Source of the DNA: Pseudomonadota bacterium
Lineage (GTDB): Bacteria; Pseudomonadota; Alphaproteobacteria; Rhizobiales; Xanthobacteraceae
DNA length: 60,464 nucleotides
Direction of reading: 5' to 3'
NCBI GenBank assembly: GCA_018971625.1
Contig: JAGXAJ010000017.1
Coordinates: 1 to 60,464 of the forward strand
The notes under the pieces are model-generated. The model was not told the origin of the DNA. It worked only from the letters and a program-made list of their open reading frames with translations, and made no database searches. The first letter of the stretch is position 1. Every line of letters starts with the position of its first letter. This document shows positions 41,764-49,184 of this stretch, piece after piece. Position numbers and translations under genes: made by a program.

Positions 41764-41780
41764 CTGGCACGGCTTTCGCT
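41764..41780 (+). promoter_or_regulatory. Sigma-54-type promoter of flgF-flgG-flgA-flgH
   Basis: CTGGCACGGCTTTCGCT has the TGGCACG -24 element and GG-N10-GC spacing required by sigma-54. The -12 element is TCGC instead of TTGC. It lies about 110 bases before the flgF start. The same TTCGC variant occurs in the flgI promoter at 56648-56664. Confidence 0.75.
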
Positions 41781-41888
41781 CTATCGGTGGATGCGAACCG
41801 CGGCTTGGGAGAGCTCACCGGTTCGGGACATCCGCAGAGAGAGGCCTGGGAGGGCCGCTTTTCGGATCATCTGAGGGGAGAACCATCG

Positions 41889-42653
41889 ATGGAGAACGCG
41901 CTTCTCATCGGGCTTTCGCGGCAGACGGTATTGGAGCGGCAGCTTGACGTCGTCGCCAACAACGTCGCGAACGTCAACACCGTGGGCTTCAAGGCCGACT
42001 CGTCGCTGTTCGAGGAATATCTGATGTCGGGCGCCCATGAAGACAACTTCAAGGGCAGCGACCGCCGTGTCAGCTACGTCCAGGATCGCGGCACCTATCG
42101 CGACTTCACGCAAGGCGCTGTCGAGCAAACCAAGAATCCGCTGGATATCGCCATCACCGGTAACGCCTTCTTTGTGGTGCAGACCGCCGGCGGCGAACGC
42201 TACACCCGCGACGGCGGCCTGCAGATGAATAGTCAGGGCCAGCTCGTCACTGCGAACGGCGACCCGGTGCTCGGCACCAGCGGCCCGATCGTGTTTCAGC
42301 CGACCGATCACGACATCAACGTGTCGCCCGACGGCACCATCACGGTGGTTGAAGGCACCGCCCGCACCGATTCGCTGCGTGGCAAGCTTCGCCTCGTCAG
42401 CTTCACCGATGCGCAGAAGCTTTTGAAGGAGGGTTCGAACCTCTATGCCGCCGGCGAAGGCGGCGCAGCGCAGCCCGATCTGAAATCGTCGGTGCAGCAG
42501 GGCTACATCGAAAAGTCCAACGTTAACGCGGTTTCGGAAATGAGCCGCATGATCGAGATCACGCGCGCCTACACCCAGATCGCCACCATGCTGCAGCAGG
42601 AAAGCGACCTGCATAAAAGCGCGATCGAGAAACTTGCCGACGTTCCGGCATAA
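41889..42653 (+). CDS. flgF: Flagellar basal-body rod protein FlgF
   Basis: A 254-residue proximal rod protein. MENALLIGLSRQTVLERQLD, VVANNVANVNTVGFKADSSL, ITGNAFFVVQTAGGERYTRD-G and the C-terminal SNVNAVSEMSRMIEITRAYT are diagnostic. TGAGGGGAG lies upstream of the ATG. It is the first gene of the rightward flgF-flgG-flgA-flgH unit, under the sigma-54-type promoter at 41764. Confidence 0.96.
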   Translation: MENALLIGLSRQTVLERQLDVVANNVANVNTVGFKADSSLFEEYLMSGAHEDNFKGSDRRVSYVQDRGTYRDFTQGAVEQTKNPLDIAITGNAFFVVQTAGGERYTRDGGLQMNSQGQLVTANGDPVLGTSGPIVFQPTDHDINVSPDGTITVVEGTARTDSLRGKLRLVSFTDAQKLLKEGSNLYAAGEGGAAQPDLKSSVQQGYIEKSNVNAVSEMSRMIEITRAYTQIATMLQQESDLHKSAIEKLADVPA

Positions 42654-42677
42654 TAACGGCCATTCTGGAGACTAGAA

Positions 42678-43466
42678 ATGCAAGCGCTTCATACTGCTGC
42701 GACCGGAATGGCGGCCCAGGAGCTCAGCGTCCAGGTCATCGCCAACAACATCGCGAACCTTCAGACCACGGGTTACAAGAAGCAGACCGCCGCGTTCCAG
42801 GACCTGATCTACGAACATATCCGCCGGGTCGGCGCGCAGTCTTCCGACCAAGGCAACATCCTGCCGATCGGCATCGACATCGGCGGCGGCGTCAAGACCG
42901 TCGGCACGCCGCGCTCGATGACCCAGGGAACGCTGTCGCAGACCGGCAACGACCTCGACCTGGCGATAACAGGAGAAGGCTTCTTCAAGATCCAGATGCC
43001 GGACGGCACCTTCCAGTACACCCGCGACGGCACCTTCCAGATGGACAACCAGGGCCGCATCGTCAACGCCCAGGGCAATCTGGTGCAGCCGGCGATCACC
43101 ATCCCGCAGAACTCCTCAGGGCTCACCGTCAACGCCCAGGGCCAGGTGTCGGTGACGCTGCCGGGCAGCACGTCGTCGGCCATCATCGGCCAGATCGGCC
43201 TCACCCGCTTCATCAACAAGGCAGGCCTGCTGCCTGTCGGCAATAACCTGTTCCAGGACACCCCCTCCTCGGGTCCGCCGCAGGACGGCCTCGCCGGTGC
43301 CGAAGGCTACGGCACCATGACACAGGGCAGCCTCGAACAATCCAACGTCGACGTGGTGTCGGAGATGTCGAACATGATCGCGGCGCAGCGCGCCTACGAA
43401 ATGAACGCCAAGGTGATCAGCGCTGCCGACCAGATGCTGCAAACCACCTCCGCACTGTTCCGTTGA
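42678..43466 (+). CDS. flgG: Flagellar distal rod protein FlgG
   Basis: A 262-residue rod protein: MQALHTAATGMAAQELSVQV, IANNIANLQTTGYKKQTAAF, GNDLDLAITGEGFFKIQMPD, GTFQYTRDGTFQMDNQGRIV, and QSNVDVVSEMSNMIAAQRAY at the end. Length is standard. It starts 24 bases after flgF, and flgA follows within 10 bases. Confidence 0.97.
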   Translation: MQALHTAATGMAAQELSVQVIANNIANLQTTGYKKQTAAFQDLIYEHIRRVGAQSSDQGNILPIGIDIGGGVKTVGTPRSMTQGTLSQTGNDLDLAITGEGFFKIQMPDGTFQYTRDGTFQMDNQGRIVNAQGNLVQPAITIPQNSSGLTVNAQGQVSVTLPGSTSSAIIGQIGLTRFINKAGLLPVGNNLFQDTPSSGPPQDGLAGAEGYGTMTQGSLEQSNVDVVSEMSNMIAAQRAYEMNAKVISAADQMLQTTSALFR

Positions 43467-43474
43467 GGGAGCTG

Positions 43475-44557
43475 ATGATGATCTTTCGTTCGGTCCTGCT
43501 TGCAACCGCCCTGCTCGCGGTCACTGCCGTCGCGGCGTTCGGCCAGGACGGCGACGACGCGATCGCGCCCCCCGTGCTGCGCGCCAAGGTCGCGGTCGCC
43601 GACGACGTGGTGCGGATTGGCGATATCATCGACAACGCCGGCACTGCGGCGCAGATCGCGATCTATCGCGCGCCCGATCTCGGCACCACCGGCTCGCTGC
43701 CGACGGCCCAGGTACTGTCGGTGCTGCAGGCGCATCAGGTGATCGGTGTCGACACCAGGGACATCAAGGCGGTCTCGATCACCCGGCTGTCGCGCTTGAT
43801 CGAGGCCAAGGAGATCCGGTTGCAGGTCGCCCGTGCGCTGGAACATCACAGCGGCCTCGGCGATGCCGCCAACCTTTCGCTGACCTTCGATCAGGACGTG
43901 CAGGACCTCCAGTTTGATGCTTCCGCCACCGGCGCAATCCAGCCGATCGCGACCCGCTATGAACCGCGCAGCGGCCGCTTCGATGTCGGATTCGAGATCG
44001 GCAACGACAACAACACGACGCCGGTCAAGCTGCGCTTCACCGGCACCGCGATCGAGACCGTGGAGGCCGTCGTGCTGACCCGCGACGTCCAGCGCAACGA
44101 AATCCTGAAATCGTCCGACGTGATAACCGAGCGGCGGCCGAAAGCCGAGATCGGCAGCGACGCCGCCGCGCGGGATGCCGTGGTCGGCATGCAGATGCGC
44201 AGGCAGCTTCGCGCCGGGCAGGCTCTGCGGACCACCGACCTCGCCAAGCCGGACCTCGTGCAGCGCGACGACAACGTCACCCTGATTTATGAATCGACCG
44301 GCCTGTACCTCACCATTCGCGGCAAGGCGCTCGACAGCGGCGCCGAAGGCGACATCGTCAGCGTGCTCAACCTGCAATCCAAGCGCACAATATCCGGCGT
44401 CGTGATCGGCCGCGGCCAGGTCGCAATCTCGGTTGCGACGCCTCGCCTGCCGACGGCCATCGAAATTCCGGCTTCTGCCAACGTCGGTTCGGCGGAAACC
44501 GCCGCCGCGTCGGTCACCGCCAGCAACAGCTCACCCATCGCTCCAAAAGCCGAGTAA
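43475..44557 (+). CDS. flgA: Flagellar P-ring assembly chaperone FlgA
   Basis: A 360-residue exported protein with a signal peptide (AVTAVAAFGQDG) and a C-terminal SAF-type FlgA domain: VVLTRDVQRNEILKSSDVIT, AVVGMQMRRQLRAGQALRTT, DLAKPDLVQRDDNVTLIYES, LYLTIRGKALDSGAEGDIVS, VLNLQSKRTISGVVIGRGQV. It is longer than enteric FlgA because of a 200-residue N-terminal part, as in other Rhizobiales. GAGGGAG precedes ATG 43475; a TTG at 43463 overlaps the flgG stop. Confidence 0.92.
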   Translation: MMIFRSVLLATALLAVTAVAAFGQDGDDAIAPPVLRAKVAVADDVVRIGDIIDNAGTAAQIAIYRAPDLGTTGSLPTAQVLSVLQAHQVIGVDTRDIKAVSITRLSRLIEAKEIRLQVARALEHHSGLGDAANLSLTFDQDVQDLQFDASATGAIQPIATRYEPRSGRFDVGFEIGNDNNTTPVKLRFTGTAIETVEAVVLTRDVQRNEILKSSDVITERRPKAEIGSDAAARDAVVGMQMRRQLRAGQALRTTDLAKPDLVQRDDNVTLIYESTGLYLTIRGKALDSGAEGDIVSVLNLQSKRTISGVVIGRGQVAISVATPRLPTAIEIPASANVGSAETAAASVTASNSSPIAPKAE

Positions 44558-44563
44558 AGTTCC

Positions 44564-45319
44564 ATGTGCTTCTTACATATCCGTCGCATCGCGCTTACCG
44601 GCACTATGCTGAGCGTCGCCGCCATGGCGGGCGGCTGTTCCTCGATCGATCGCCTGTCGCAGATCGGCGAGACGCCGAAACTCTCGGCGATCGAGAATCC
44701 GACCACGCAGCCCGGTTACAAGCCGGTGCAATTGCCGATGCCGAAGCCGGAAGCGGTATCCTACAACGCCAATTCACTGTGGCGGAACGGCTCCCGCTCG
44801 TTCTTCAAGGACCAGCGCGCCCACCAGATCGGCGACCTGCTCACGGTGACGGTCAACATCACCGACCAGGCGAACTTCGCCAACGAGACCCAGCGCAGCC
44901 GCATCTTGACCGAAGATTCCGGTATCACCAACTTCCTCGGCGCGAGCCTTTTGAGCGGCAACGCCGCCAAGGCGCTGCCCGGACGCTTGCTGACCGCCGA
45001 CTCGAATTCTATCACCGATGGGAAGGGTTTGATCCAGCGCCAGGAAAGCCTGACCACCAACATCGCGGCGGTCGTCACCCAATTGCTGCCGAACGGCAAT
45101 CTGGTGGTGGAAGGCAAACAGGAAATCCGCGTCAACTATGAAAAGCGCGAACTGATCGTGGCCGGCATCGTGCGGCCTGAGGACATCCAGAGCGACAACA
45201 CCATCGATTCCAGCAAGATCGCAGAGGCCCGCATCGCCTATGGCGGTCACGGTGAGATCAGCGACTTGCAGCAGCCGCGCTACGGCTCGCAGGTGATGGA
45301 CGTGTTGTTGCCGTTCTGA
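44564..45319 (+). CDS. flgH: Flagellar L-ring lipoprotein FlgH
   Basis: A 251-residue outer-membrane lipoprotein. The lipobox is MAGGC, with lipidation at the Cys near residue 25. LWRNGSRSFFKDQRAHQIGD, LLTVTVNITDQANFANETQR, LLPNGNLVVEGKQEIRVNYE, KRELIVAGIVRPEDIQSDNT and the C-terminal YGSQVMDVLLPF are diagnostic. It begins six bases after flgA. The stop is followed by a strong hairpin at 45381. Confidence 0.96.
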   Translation: MCFLHIRRIALTGTMLSVAAMAGGCSSIDRLSQIGETPKLSAIENPTTQPGYKPVQLPMPKPEAVSYNANSLWRNGSRSFFKDQRAHQIGDLLTVTVNITDQANFANETQRSRILTEDSGITNFLGASLLSGNAAKALPGRLLTADSNSITDGKGLIQRQESLTTNIAAVVTQLLPNGNLVVEGKQEIRVNYEKRELIVAGIVRPEDIQSDNTIDSSKIAEARIAYGGHGEISDLQQPRYGSQVMDVLLPF

Positions 45320-45380
45320 GATTTGGCTTCAAGGGCTCCCACATCTCATTAGCGAACCTAGGCGCGGTGAGATGTTCTAC

Positions 45381-45412
45381 GCGGCCTCCGTCAGCTCCCC
45401 TGGCGGAGGCCG
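45381..45412 (+). terminator. Strong hairpin after flgH
   Basis: GCGGCCTCCG (45381-45390) pairs perfectly with CGGAGGCCGC (45403-45412), with further pairing inside (CAG with CTG), and is followed by GATCGTTTTGG. This probably ends the flgF-flgH transcript. It marks the left border of the 45-55 kb island. Confidence 0.7.
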
Positions 45413-45502
45413 CGATCGTTTTGGCGTCAGTCCGATAGTGGACAGACCGGTGAACAGCCCCGGCCTTATGGTACGCCAAGTGCGGGCTATTCAGGTTGGA
45501 AC

Positions 45503-45700
45503 ATGCCGCGTCGCGAACGAAATGACTCCGATATCCATGATTCAGCCATACAGGCCGACGAAGCTCTCGCGGAGGCCATTCGATTGCCGAACGGTGCGGA
45601 GCGAAGCGACGCGCTGAAGAAAGCCAGCCGGCTGCGGATGGCCGCCGATAAACAAGGCATCCGCTTCGCCAAGCGAGGCAGACCGCCAAAGCCAAAATGA
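45503..45700 (+). CDS. Small charged hypothetical protein
   Basis: A 65-residue protein: MPRRERNDSDIHDSAIQADE, ALAEAIRLPNGAERSDALKK, ASRLRMAADKQGIRFAKRGR, PPKPK. A helix with E-A-[LI]-x-x-P-x-G-x-x-R-x-x-A-L-K-x-A-x-x-[LM]-R is followed by an AT-hook-like K-R-G-R-P-P-K-P-K end that could contact DNA. The pattern is one I recall from short rhizobial proteins. No function is known. Confidence 0.65.
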   Translation: MPRRERNDSDIHDSAIQADEALAEAIRLPNGAERSDALKKASRLRMAADKQGIRFAKRGRPPKPK

Positions 45701-45743
45701 GTTTTGCAGGCGGCCATCTCGGTTGCTTCGTAAAGGAGAAGGC

Positions 45744-45962
45744 GTGACGGTTAACAAGGTCACCTGGTCGCAGGTCGGACGCGTGACCGAGCCGGGCCGC
45801 TACATGTTCAAGTTCGGTTGGCTCACGATCACCGCGGCCGAACTTGCAGTGTGGGAGCAGTTTCCGCAGGCCGCATTCACGCTATACCGGCCGTCGGCAG
45901 CAGAGACCGAAGATGATTTTCGCCTCGGCGCGTTCGAATTGCCGGAAGATTCCTCGCGATAA
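45744..45962 (+). CDS. Small conserved hypothetical protein
   Basis: From GTG 45744 with AAAGGAGAAGG upstream, the 72-residue product is MTVNKVTWSQVGRVTEPGRY, MFKFGWLTITAAELAVWEQF, PQAAFTLYRPSAAETEDDFR, LGAFELPEDSSR. A T-W-x-x-V-G-x-[VA]-x-x-P-G-x-[YF]-M-F-[KR]-F-G-[WF]-[LV]-T-[IV] start is a pattern I recall from rhizobial genomes. No function is known. Confidence 0.7.
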   Translation: MTVNKVTWSQVGRVTEPGRYMFKFGWLTITAAELAVWEQFPQAAFTLYRPSAAETEDDFRLGAFELPEDSSR

Positions 45963-45984
45963 CGCAGCGCAGCGCAACGCTGGA

Positions 45985-46164
45985 TTACGCCACCGCGCCC
46001 AGGTTTTCTTCAGGTGCAGCTTCAGGAAACAGCCTGTCCCGTCCGGCGATATATTGCTGCTCGCCGGCATACAGCCTGGCATTGTTGGCTTCGCGCTTTT
46101 TAGCGTCTTCCTCGCCGTAGAGGAACGCCGGGAATGCATAGCGTTGGCTTTTTGTGACAGGCAT
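45985..46164 (-). CDS. Small conserved hypothetical protein
   Basis: A 59-residue protein starting MPVTKSQRYAFPAFLYGEED and continuing AKKREANNARLYAGEQQYIA, GRDRLFPEAAPEENLGAVA. An in-frame ATG at 46182 would add six residues. The promoter side carries a palindrome, GACGAC-catat-GTCGTC-type (near 46173-46190), partly inside the longer version, which favours the shorter start. The function is unknown. Confidence 0.55.
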   Translation of the reverse strand: MPVTKSQRYAFPAFLYGEEDAKKREANNARLYAGEQQYIAGRDRLFPEAAPEENLGAVA

Positions 46165-46265
46165 CGGCAATATGACGACCATATGTCGTCAAGATCCGCG
46201 GGTTAGAAACTTTGGACCGGCTTTGAGATTGGAAAGAGAACGCTTCCCGAGGAGGTCGCCGTCGG

Positions 46266-46595
46266 AAGAAACCGGTGATCTTCGCCTATCACAGCTACCC
46301 CTACATGATCCATCGCCTCGCCTATAACCGCGCCAATCACGACAACATGCATGTTCGCGGCTTTCGCGAAAGAGGCACCACGACCACGCCGTTCGATATG
46401 GTCGTTCTCAACCAGCGCGACCGTTATCATCTGGCGATCGAAGCCATCGAGCGTGTCCCAGGGCTGGCGATAAAAGGCCCGTTCCAAAACAAACTCGCCG
46501 AGCATCACCGATACGTCCGCGAACACGGGCAGGACATGCCGGCGGTGCGGGACTGGCGCTGGTCGCGTCCGAAAGCGGCCGATCGGAGGCTGTGA
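46266..46595 (+). pseudogene. C-terminal fragment of phosphoketolase (xfp)
   Basis: The frame reads KKPVIFAYHSYPYMIHRLAY, NRANHDNMHVRGFRERGTTT, TPFDMVVLNQRDRYHLAIEA, IERVPGLAIKGPFQNKLAEH, HRYVREHGQDMPAVRDWRWS. This matches the last 100-odd residues of the roughly 790-residue xylulose-5-P/fructose-6-P phosphoketolase (conserved TTTTPFDMVV and HGQDMP). Homology begins abruptly at 46266, and no N-terminal part lies upstream. It has no thiamine site. Its TGA overlaps the ATG of ackA, the usual phosphoketolase partner. Confidence 0.88.
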
Positions 46596-47773
46596 TGCCG
46601 CAGGCAATATTGGCAATCAACGCGGGCTCCTCCAGCATCAAATTTGCCGTTTACGTGATCGCGGGCTCCGAACTGAGCTTGATCTGCCGGGGCATACTCG
46701 ATCACAATGCTGCTGATAGCCAATTCGTGATCAGGAATCCCGCCGGCGAAATCTTGCCGACCGAAACCTCCTCGAATCCGTCGTCGGATCTGACACGTTC
46801 GTTGATTGATCGCGTTGAACGGCTGTTGGGCAGCAACGAACTGGCGGCTGTTGGTCACCGGATTGTCCATGGCGGGGCCCACTTCCACGCGCCCGTTCTG
46901 GTCGATTCTGGCGTCATGCAGGCTCTTGACGGGCTCACCCCTTTGGCTCCGCTGCATCAGCCGGCCTGCCTGGCGCCGATCCGGAGCCTATTGTCTGCGA
47001 GACCGCAATTGCCCCAGATTGCATGCTTCGATACCGCCTTTCACCGCGATCTGCCGCCGATCTATCGGCGGCTTCCGTTGCCGCTCGAATTCGAAAAACA
47101 GGGTCTTTGCCGCTACGGCTTTCATGGCCTGTCCTTTGAGTACATCGCACGATGCCTGAAGCGGCCGGACGGCCGCACGATCGTTGCACATCTCGGTAGC
47201 GGCTCAAGCCTTTGCGCGATCCGCGGCGGCAGGAGTGTCAACACCACCATGAGCCTCACGCCCCTCGACGGCGTGATGATGACTACCCGAAGCGGCGCGA
47301 TCGATCCAGGGCTCGTGCTTTATCTCGTTAAATCGGCGCAAATGCCGGCATCGGCAGCCGAGGACCTGCTCTATCATAAATCCGGACTGCTCGGCCTGTC
47401 CGGCATCTCGGCCGATCTGCGGGCGTTGCTCGCCAGCAAGGAAACAAGGGCCAGGGAAGCCATCGACCAGTTCTGCGCGCGCGCGGCCGAGCAGATCGCG
47501 GTGATGGCGACCAGCATCGATGGCATTGACACGTTGGTGTTCACCGGCGGTATCGGGCAGAACAGTCCCGAGATACGGAAGAATATCTGCACGCGCCTCG
47601 GATGGATCGGATTGAGCTTCGATGACGACGCCAATGCCGGGAAAGGCGAAACCATCTCGACCCCTGAGAGCCAATTTGAGGTTCTTGTCATACCGACGGA
47701 CGAGGAATCCGTCATCGCCCGGCACGCGTTCGAAATCGTGAGACAGCACCGCCAAGCCCAGCAAGATCGGTGA
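46595..47773 (+). CDS. ackA: Acetate kinase
   Basis: A 392-residue kinase converting acetyl phosphate and ADP to acetate and ATP. AILAINAGSSSIKFAVY, AAVGHRIVHGG, CFDTAFHRDLPPIYRRLPLP, RYGFHGLSFEYI, VAHLGSGSSLCAIRGGRSVN-TTMSLTPLDGVMM and GIGQNSPEIRKNICTRLG are the family motifs; the substrate-binding and ATP-binding residues appear intact. GGAGG lies before ATG 46595, which overlaps the stop of the phosphoketolase remnant. With that partner broken here, its acetyl phosphate must come from another enzyme. Confidence 0.93.
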   Translation: MPQAILAINAGSSSIKFAVYVIAGSELSLICRGILDHNAADSQFVIRNPAGEILPTETSSNPSSDLTRSLIDRVERLLGSNELAAVGHRIVHGGAHFHAPVLVDSGVMQALDGLTPLAPLHQPACLAPIRSLLSARPQLPQIACFDTAFHRDLPPIYRRLPLPLEFEKQGLCRYGFHGLSFEYIARCLKRPDGRTIVAHLGSGSSLCAIRGGRSVNTTMSLTPLDGVMMTTRSGAIDPGLVLYLVKSAQMPASAAEDLLYHKSGLLGLSGISADLRALLASKETRAREAIDQFCARAAEQIAVMATSIDGIDTLVFTGGIGQNSPEIRKNICTRLGWIGLSFDDDANAGKGETISTPESQFEVLVIPTDEESVIARHAFEIVRQHRQAQQDR

Positions 47774-47826
47774 CGGGTGCGTTGGAAGCCGAAAATAGCC
47801 ACGCTGACCGAACGCCATTTCTTTCG

Positions 47827-48024
47827 TTACGCAGTCATCTCGCGTGGCTCACGGCCGGGCACACTGACGTGAACTTCGTGGCCCTGGCGAATCGCCAGCG
47901 AAGCCGCGGTTGCCGCCGCTTCGAAGGCCGCTTCCTTTGTGGCGTATTGGCCTTTGATGTTGCCGTCATGGAGCACACCCCATTGGTCGCGAACCTCGAC
48001 GATCGAATACTGAGCCAGTCCCAT
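47827..48024 (-). CDS. DUF2188-like small protein
   Basis: A 65-residue protein: MGLAQYSIVEVRDQWGVLHD, GNIKGQYATKEAAFEAAATA, ASLAIRQGHEVHVSVPGREP, REMTA. The W-x-V-x-x-x-G, Y-x-[TS]-[KR]-E-A-A-x-x-A-A-x-x-A-A and H-V-S-V-x-G pattern fits the DUF2188 fold. It has an EcfG-type promoter (GGAAC-N17-GTTT at 48076-48100) and a duplicated ribosome-site segment upstream. Genes of this type are often in the general stress regulon. Confidence 0.75.
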   Translation of the reverse strand: MGLAQYSIVEVRDQWGVLHDGNIKGQYATKEAAFEAAATAASLAIRQGHEVHVSVPGREPREMTA

Positions 48025-48025
48025 T

Positions 48026-48071
48026 TTTCCATCTCTTTAGCTGTTTGATTTCCATCTCTTTAGCTGTTTGA
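48026..48071. repeat. Perfect 23-bp tandem duplication in a 5' leader
   Basis: Two identical 23-base units (TTTCCATCTC...CTGTTTGA) lie at 48026-48048 and 48049-48071. On the minus strand each includes AAAGAGATGG, so the ribosome-binding segment of the DUF2188-like gene is doubled. Confidence 0.9.
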
Positions 48072-48075
48072 GCCA

Positions 48076-48100
48076 AACGCCGCCTCGAACTTTCGGTTCC
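48076..48100 (-). promoter_or_regulatory. EcfG-type general-stress promoter before the DUF2188 gene
   Basis: On the minus strand GGAAC, 17 bases, then GTTT. This fits the alphaproteobacterial EcfG consensus GGAAC-N16/17-GTT. It lies about 52 bases upstream of the start codon. Confidence 0.7.
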
Positions 48101-48130
48101 CGATAACACGCCGGCCTGGGCGAACCTGCT

Positions 48131-49072
48131 TCACGAAGACGCCGTGGTCAGCACGACCTTTCCGACCGAATGTCCCTTTTCCACTCCGGCCAGGGCTTCG
48201 GCAGCCTGGCCAAGCGGAAATGTGTTCTGGATATGCGGCTTGACCTTGCCTGCAACCACGAGCTTCGCAATTTCGGCCAACTCGTCGCCGTCGGCCTCGA
48301 CGGTATACCGTGTGGCACGAACGCCAAGCTGCCCGGCCTTTTCCTGCGACGGCTCGGTCAAAGTAGAAACCAGCACTCCGCCTTTTTTCAGCAACTTCCA
48401 GGAACGCTCGCGCGTTTCGCCATCGATCAGGTCGAACACGAAATCGAGGTCGGATGCTGCGTCCTCGAAGCGCTGCTTCTTGTAGTCAATGACAACATCG
48501 GCTCCGAGAGAGCGTGCGAATTCCACGTTCTCGGTTGAAACGGTGGTGAGCACGCGGGCGCCTTTGGCCTTGGCAAATTGCACGGCGAAGTGCCCGACGC
48601 CGCCAGACCCGCCATGGATCAATACCGACTGACCCGCCCTTAGATCGCCATGCCTGAATAATCCTTGCCAAGCCGTTTGTCCGGCCAGTGGAATCGCGGC
48701 CGCATGCACATGATCCAGTGCATCGGGTTTGGCTGCGATCGCATCCTGATCCAGCACCACCTGCTCGGAATAGCCGCCGCCATGGATGTCAACCATACCG
48801 AATACCTCGTCGCCAACTTTGAAACGCAAGGCCTGAGCGCCGCATTTTTCGACGACGCCGGACACATCGCGCCCGAGCGTGTAAGGCAGGCGGTCTTCCT
48901 TCACCGCCGGATATTTCCCGGAGCGAATCTTGAAATCGACGGGGTTCACGCTAGCGGCGCGCACGGTGACGAGGACCTGCCCGGCGTCCGGCATCGAAGG
49001 TTCGATCATGTCGGCTTGCAGAACTTCCGGCCCACCAAATCTGTGAATTCGCATTTCCCGGATTTGGGCCAT
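48131..49072 (-). CDS. NADP-dependent zinc-free alcohol dehydrogenase-like oxidoreductase
   Basis: A 313-residue quinone oxidoreductase-type MDR protein. MAQIREMRIHRFGGPEVLQA, VRAASVNPVDFKIRSGKYPA, PYTLGRDVSGVVEKCGAQAL, the cofactor loop GQSVLIHGGSGGVGHFAVQF and GHSVGKVVLTT at the end are typical. The catalytic-zinc cysteines are absent. It likely reduces quinones or reactive carbonyls with NADPH. CAGGAGG precedes ATG 49072. An EcfG-type promoter at 49098-49122 lies 26 bases upstream. Confidence 0.88.
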   Translation of the reverse strand: MAQIREMRIHRFGGPEVLQADMIEPSMPDAGQVLVTVRAASVNPVDFKIRSGKYPAVKEDRLPYTLGRDVSGVVEKCGAQALRFKVGDEVFGMVDIHGGGYSEQVVLDQDAIAAKPDALDHVHAAAIPLAGQTAWQGLFRHGDLRAGQSVLIHGGSGGVGHFAVQFAKAKGARVLTTVSTENVEFARSLGADVVIDYKKQRFEDAASDLDFVFDLIDGETRERSWKLLKKGGVLVSTLTEPSQEKAGQLGVRATRYTVEADGDELAEIAKLVVAGKVKPHIQNTFPLGQAAEALAGVEKGHSVGKVVLTTASS

Positions 49073-49097
49073 CGCAACCTCCTGAACACGGACATTG

Positions 49098-49122
49098 AAC
49101 CGCCGCGCGCACCCTATGTTCC
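49098..49122 (-). promoter_or_regulatory. EcfG-type promoter before the oxidoreductase
   Basis: On the minus strand GGAAC, 17 bases, then GTTC. It lies only 26 bases before the start codon and 10 bases from the divergent EcfG-type promoter on the plus strand. Confidence 0.65.
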
Positions 49123-49132
49123 TATGCGCGCT

Positions 49133-49157
49133 GGAACTTCGCACCGGAGCCGAAGTT
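49133..49157 (+). promoter_or_regulatory. EcfG-type promoter before the DUF6496 gene
   Basis: GGAAC (49133-49137), 17 bases, then GTTC (49155-49158). The start codon of the DUF6496-like gene follows at 49185. It is back to back with the minus-strand promoter at 49098-49122. Confidence 0.7.
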
Positions 49158-49184
49158 CTTGACTGATCAACGGAGGATCAAGCG

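Larger units (their letters stand above)
41517..41888. promoter_or_regulatory. Divergent fliL/flgF intergenic region
   Basis: About 370 bases between the leftward fliL operon and rightward flgF. It contains a near-CtrA motif at 41621-41635 nearer fliL and a sigma-54-type promoter at 41764-41780 nearer flgF, with an AT-rich tract (TCTATTATTTTCAAA) just upstream of the latter that could bind IHF. No gene is visible. Confidence 0.6.

Noticed and set aside
46203..46616. Minus-strand frame across the phosphoketolase remnant
   Set aside because: The plus strand has clear phosphoketolase similarity, so this is a shadow.
48001..48071. Tandem 23-bp repeat as the start of a CRISPR array
   Set aside because: There are only two copies with no spacer between them.
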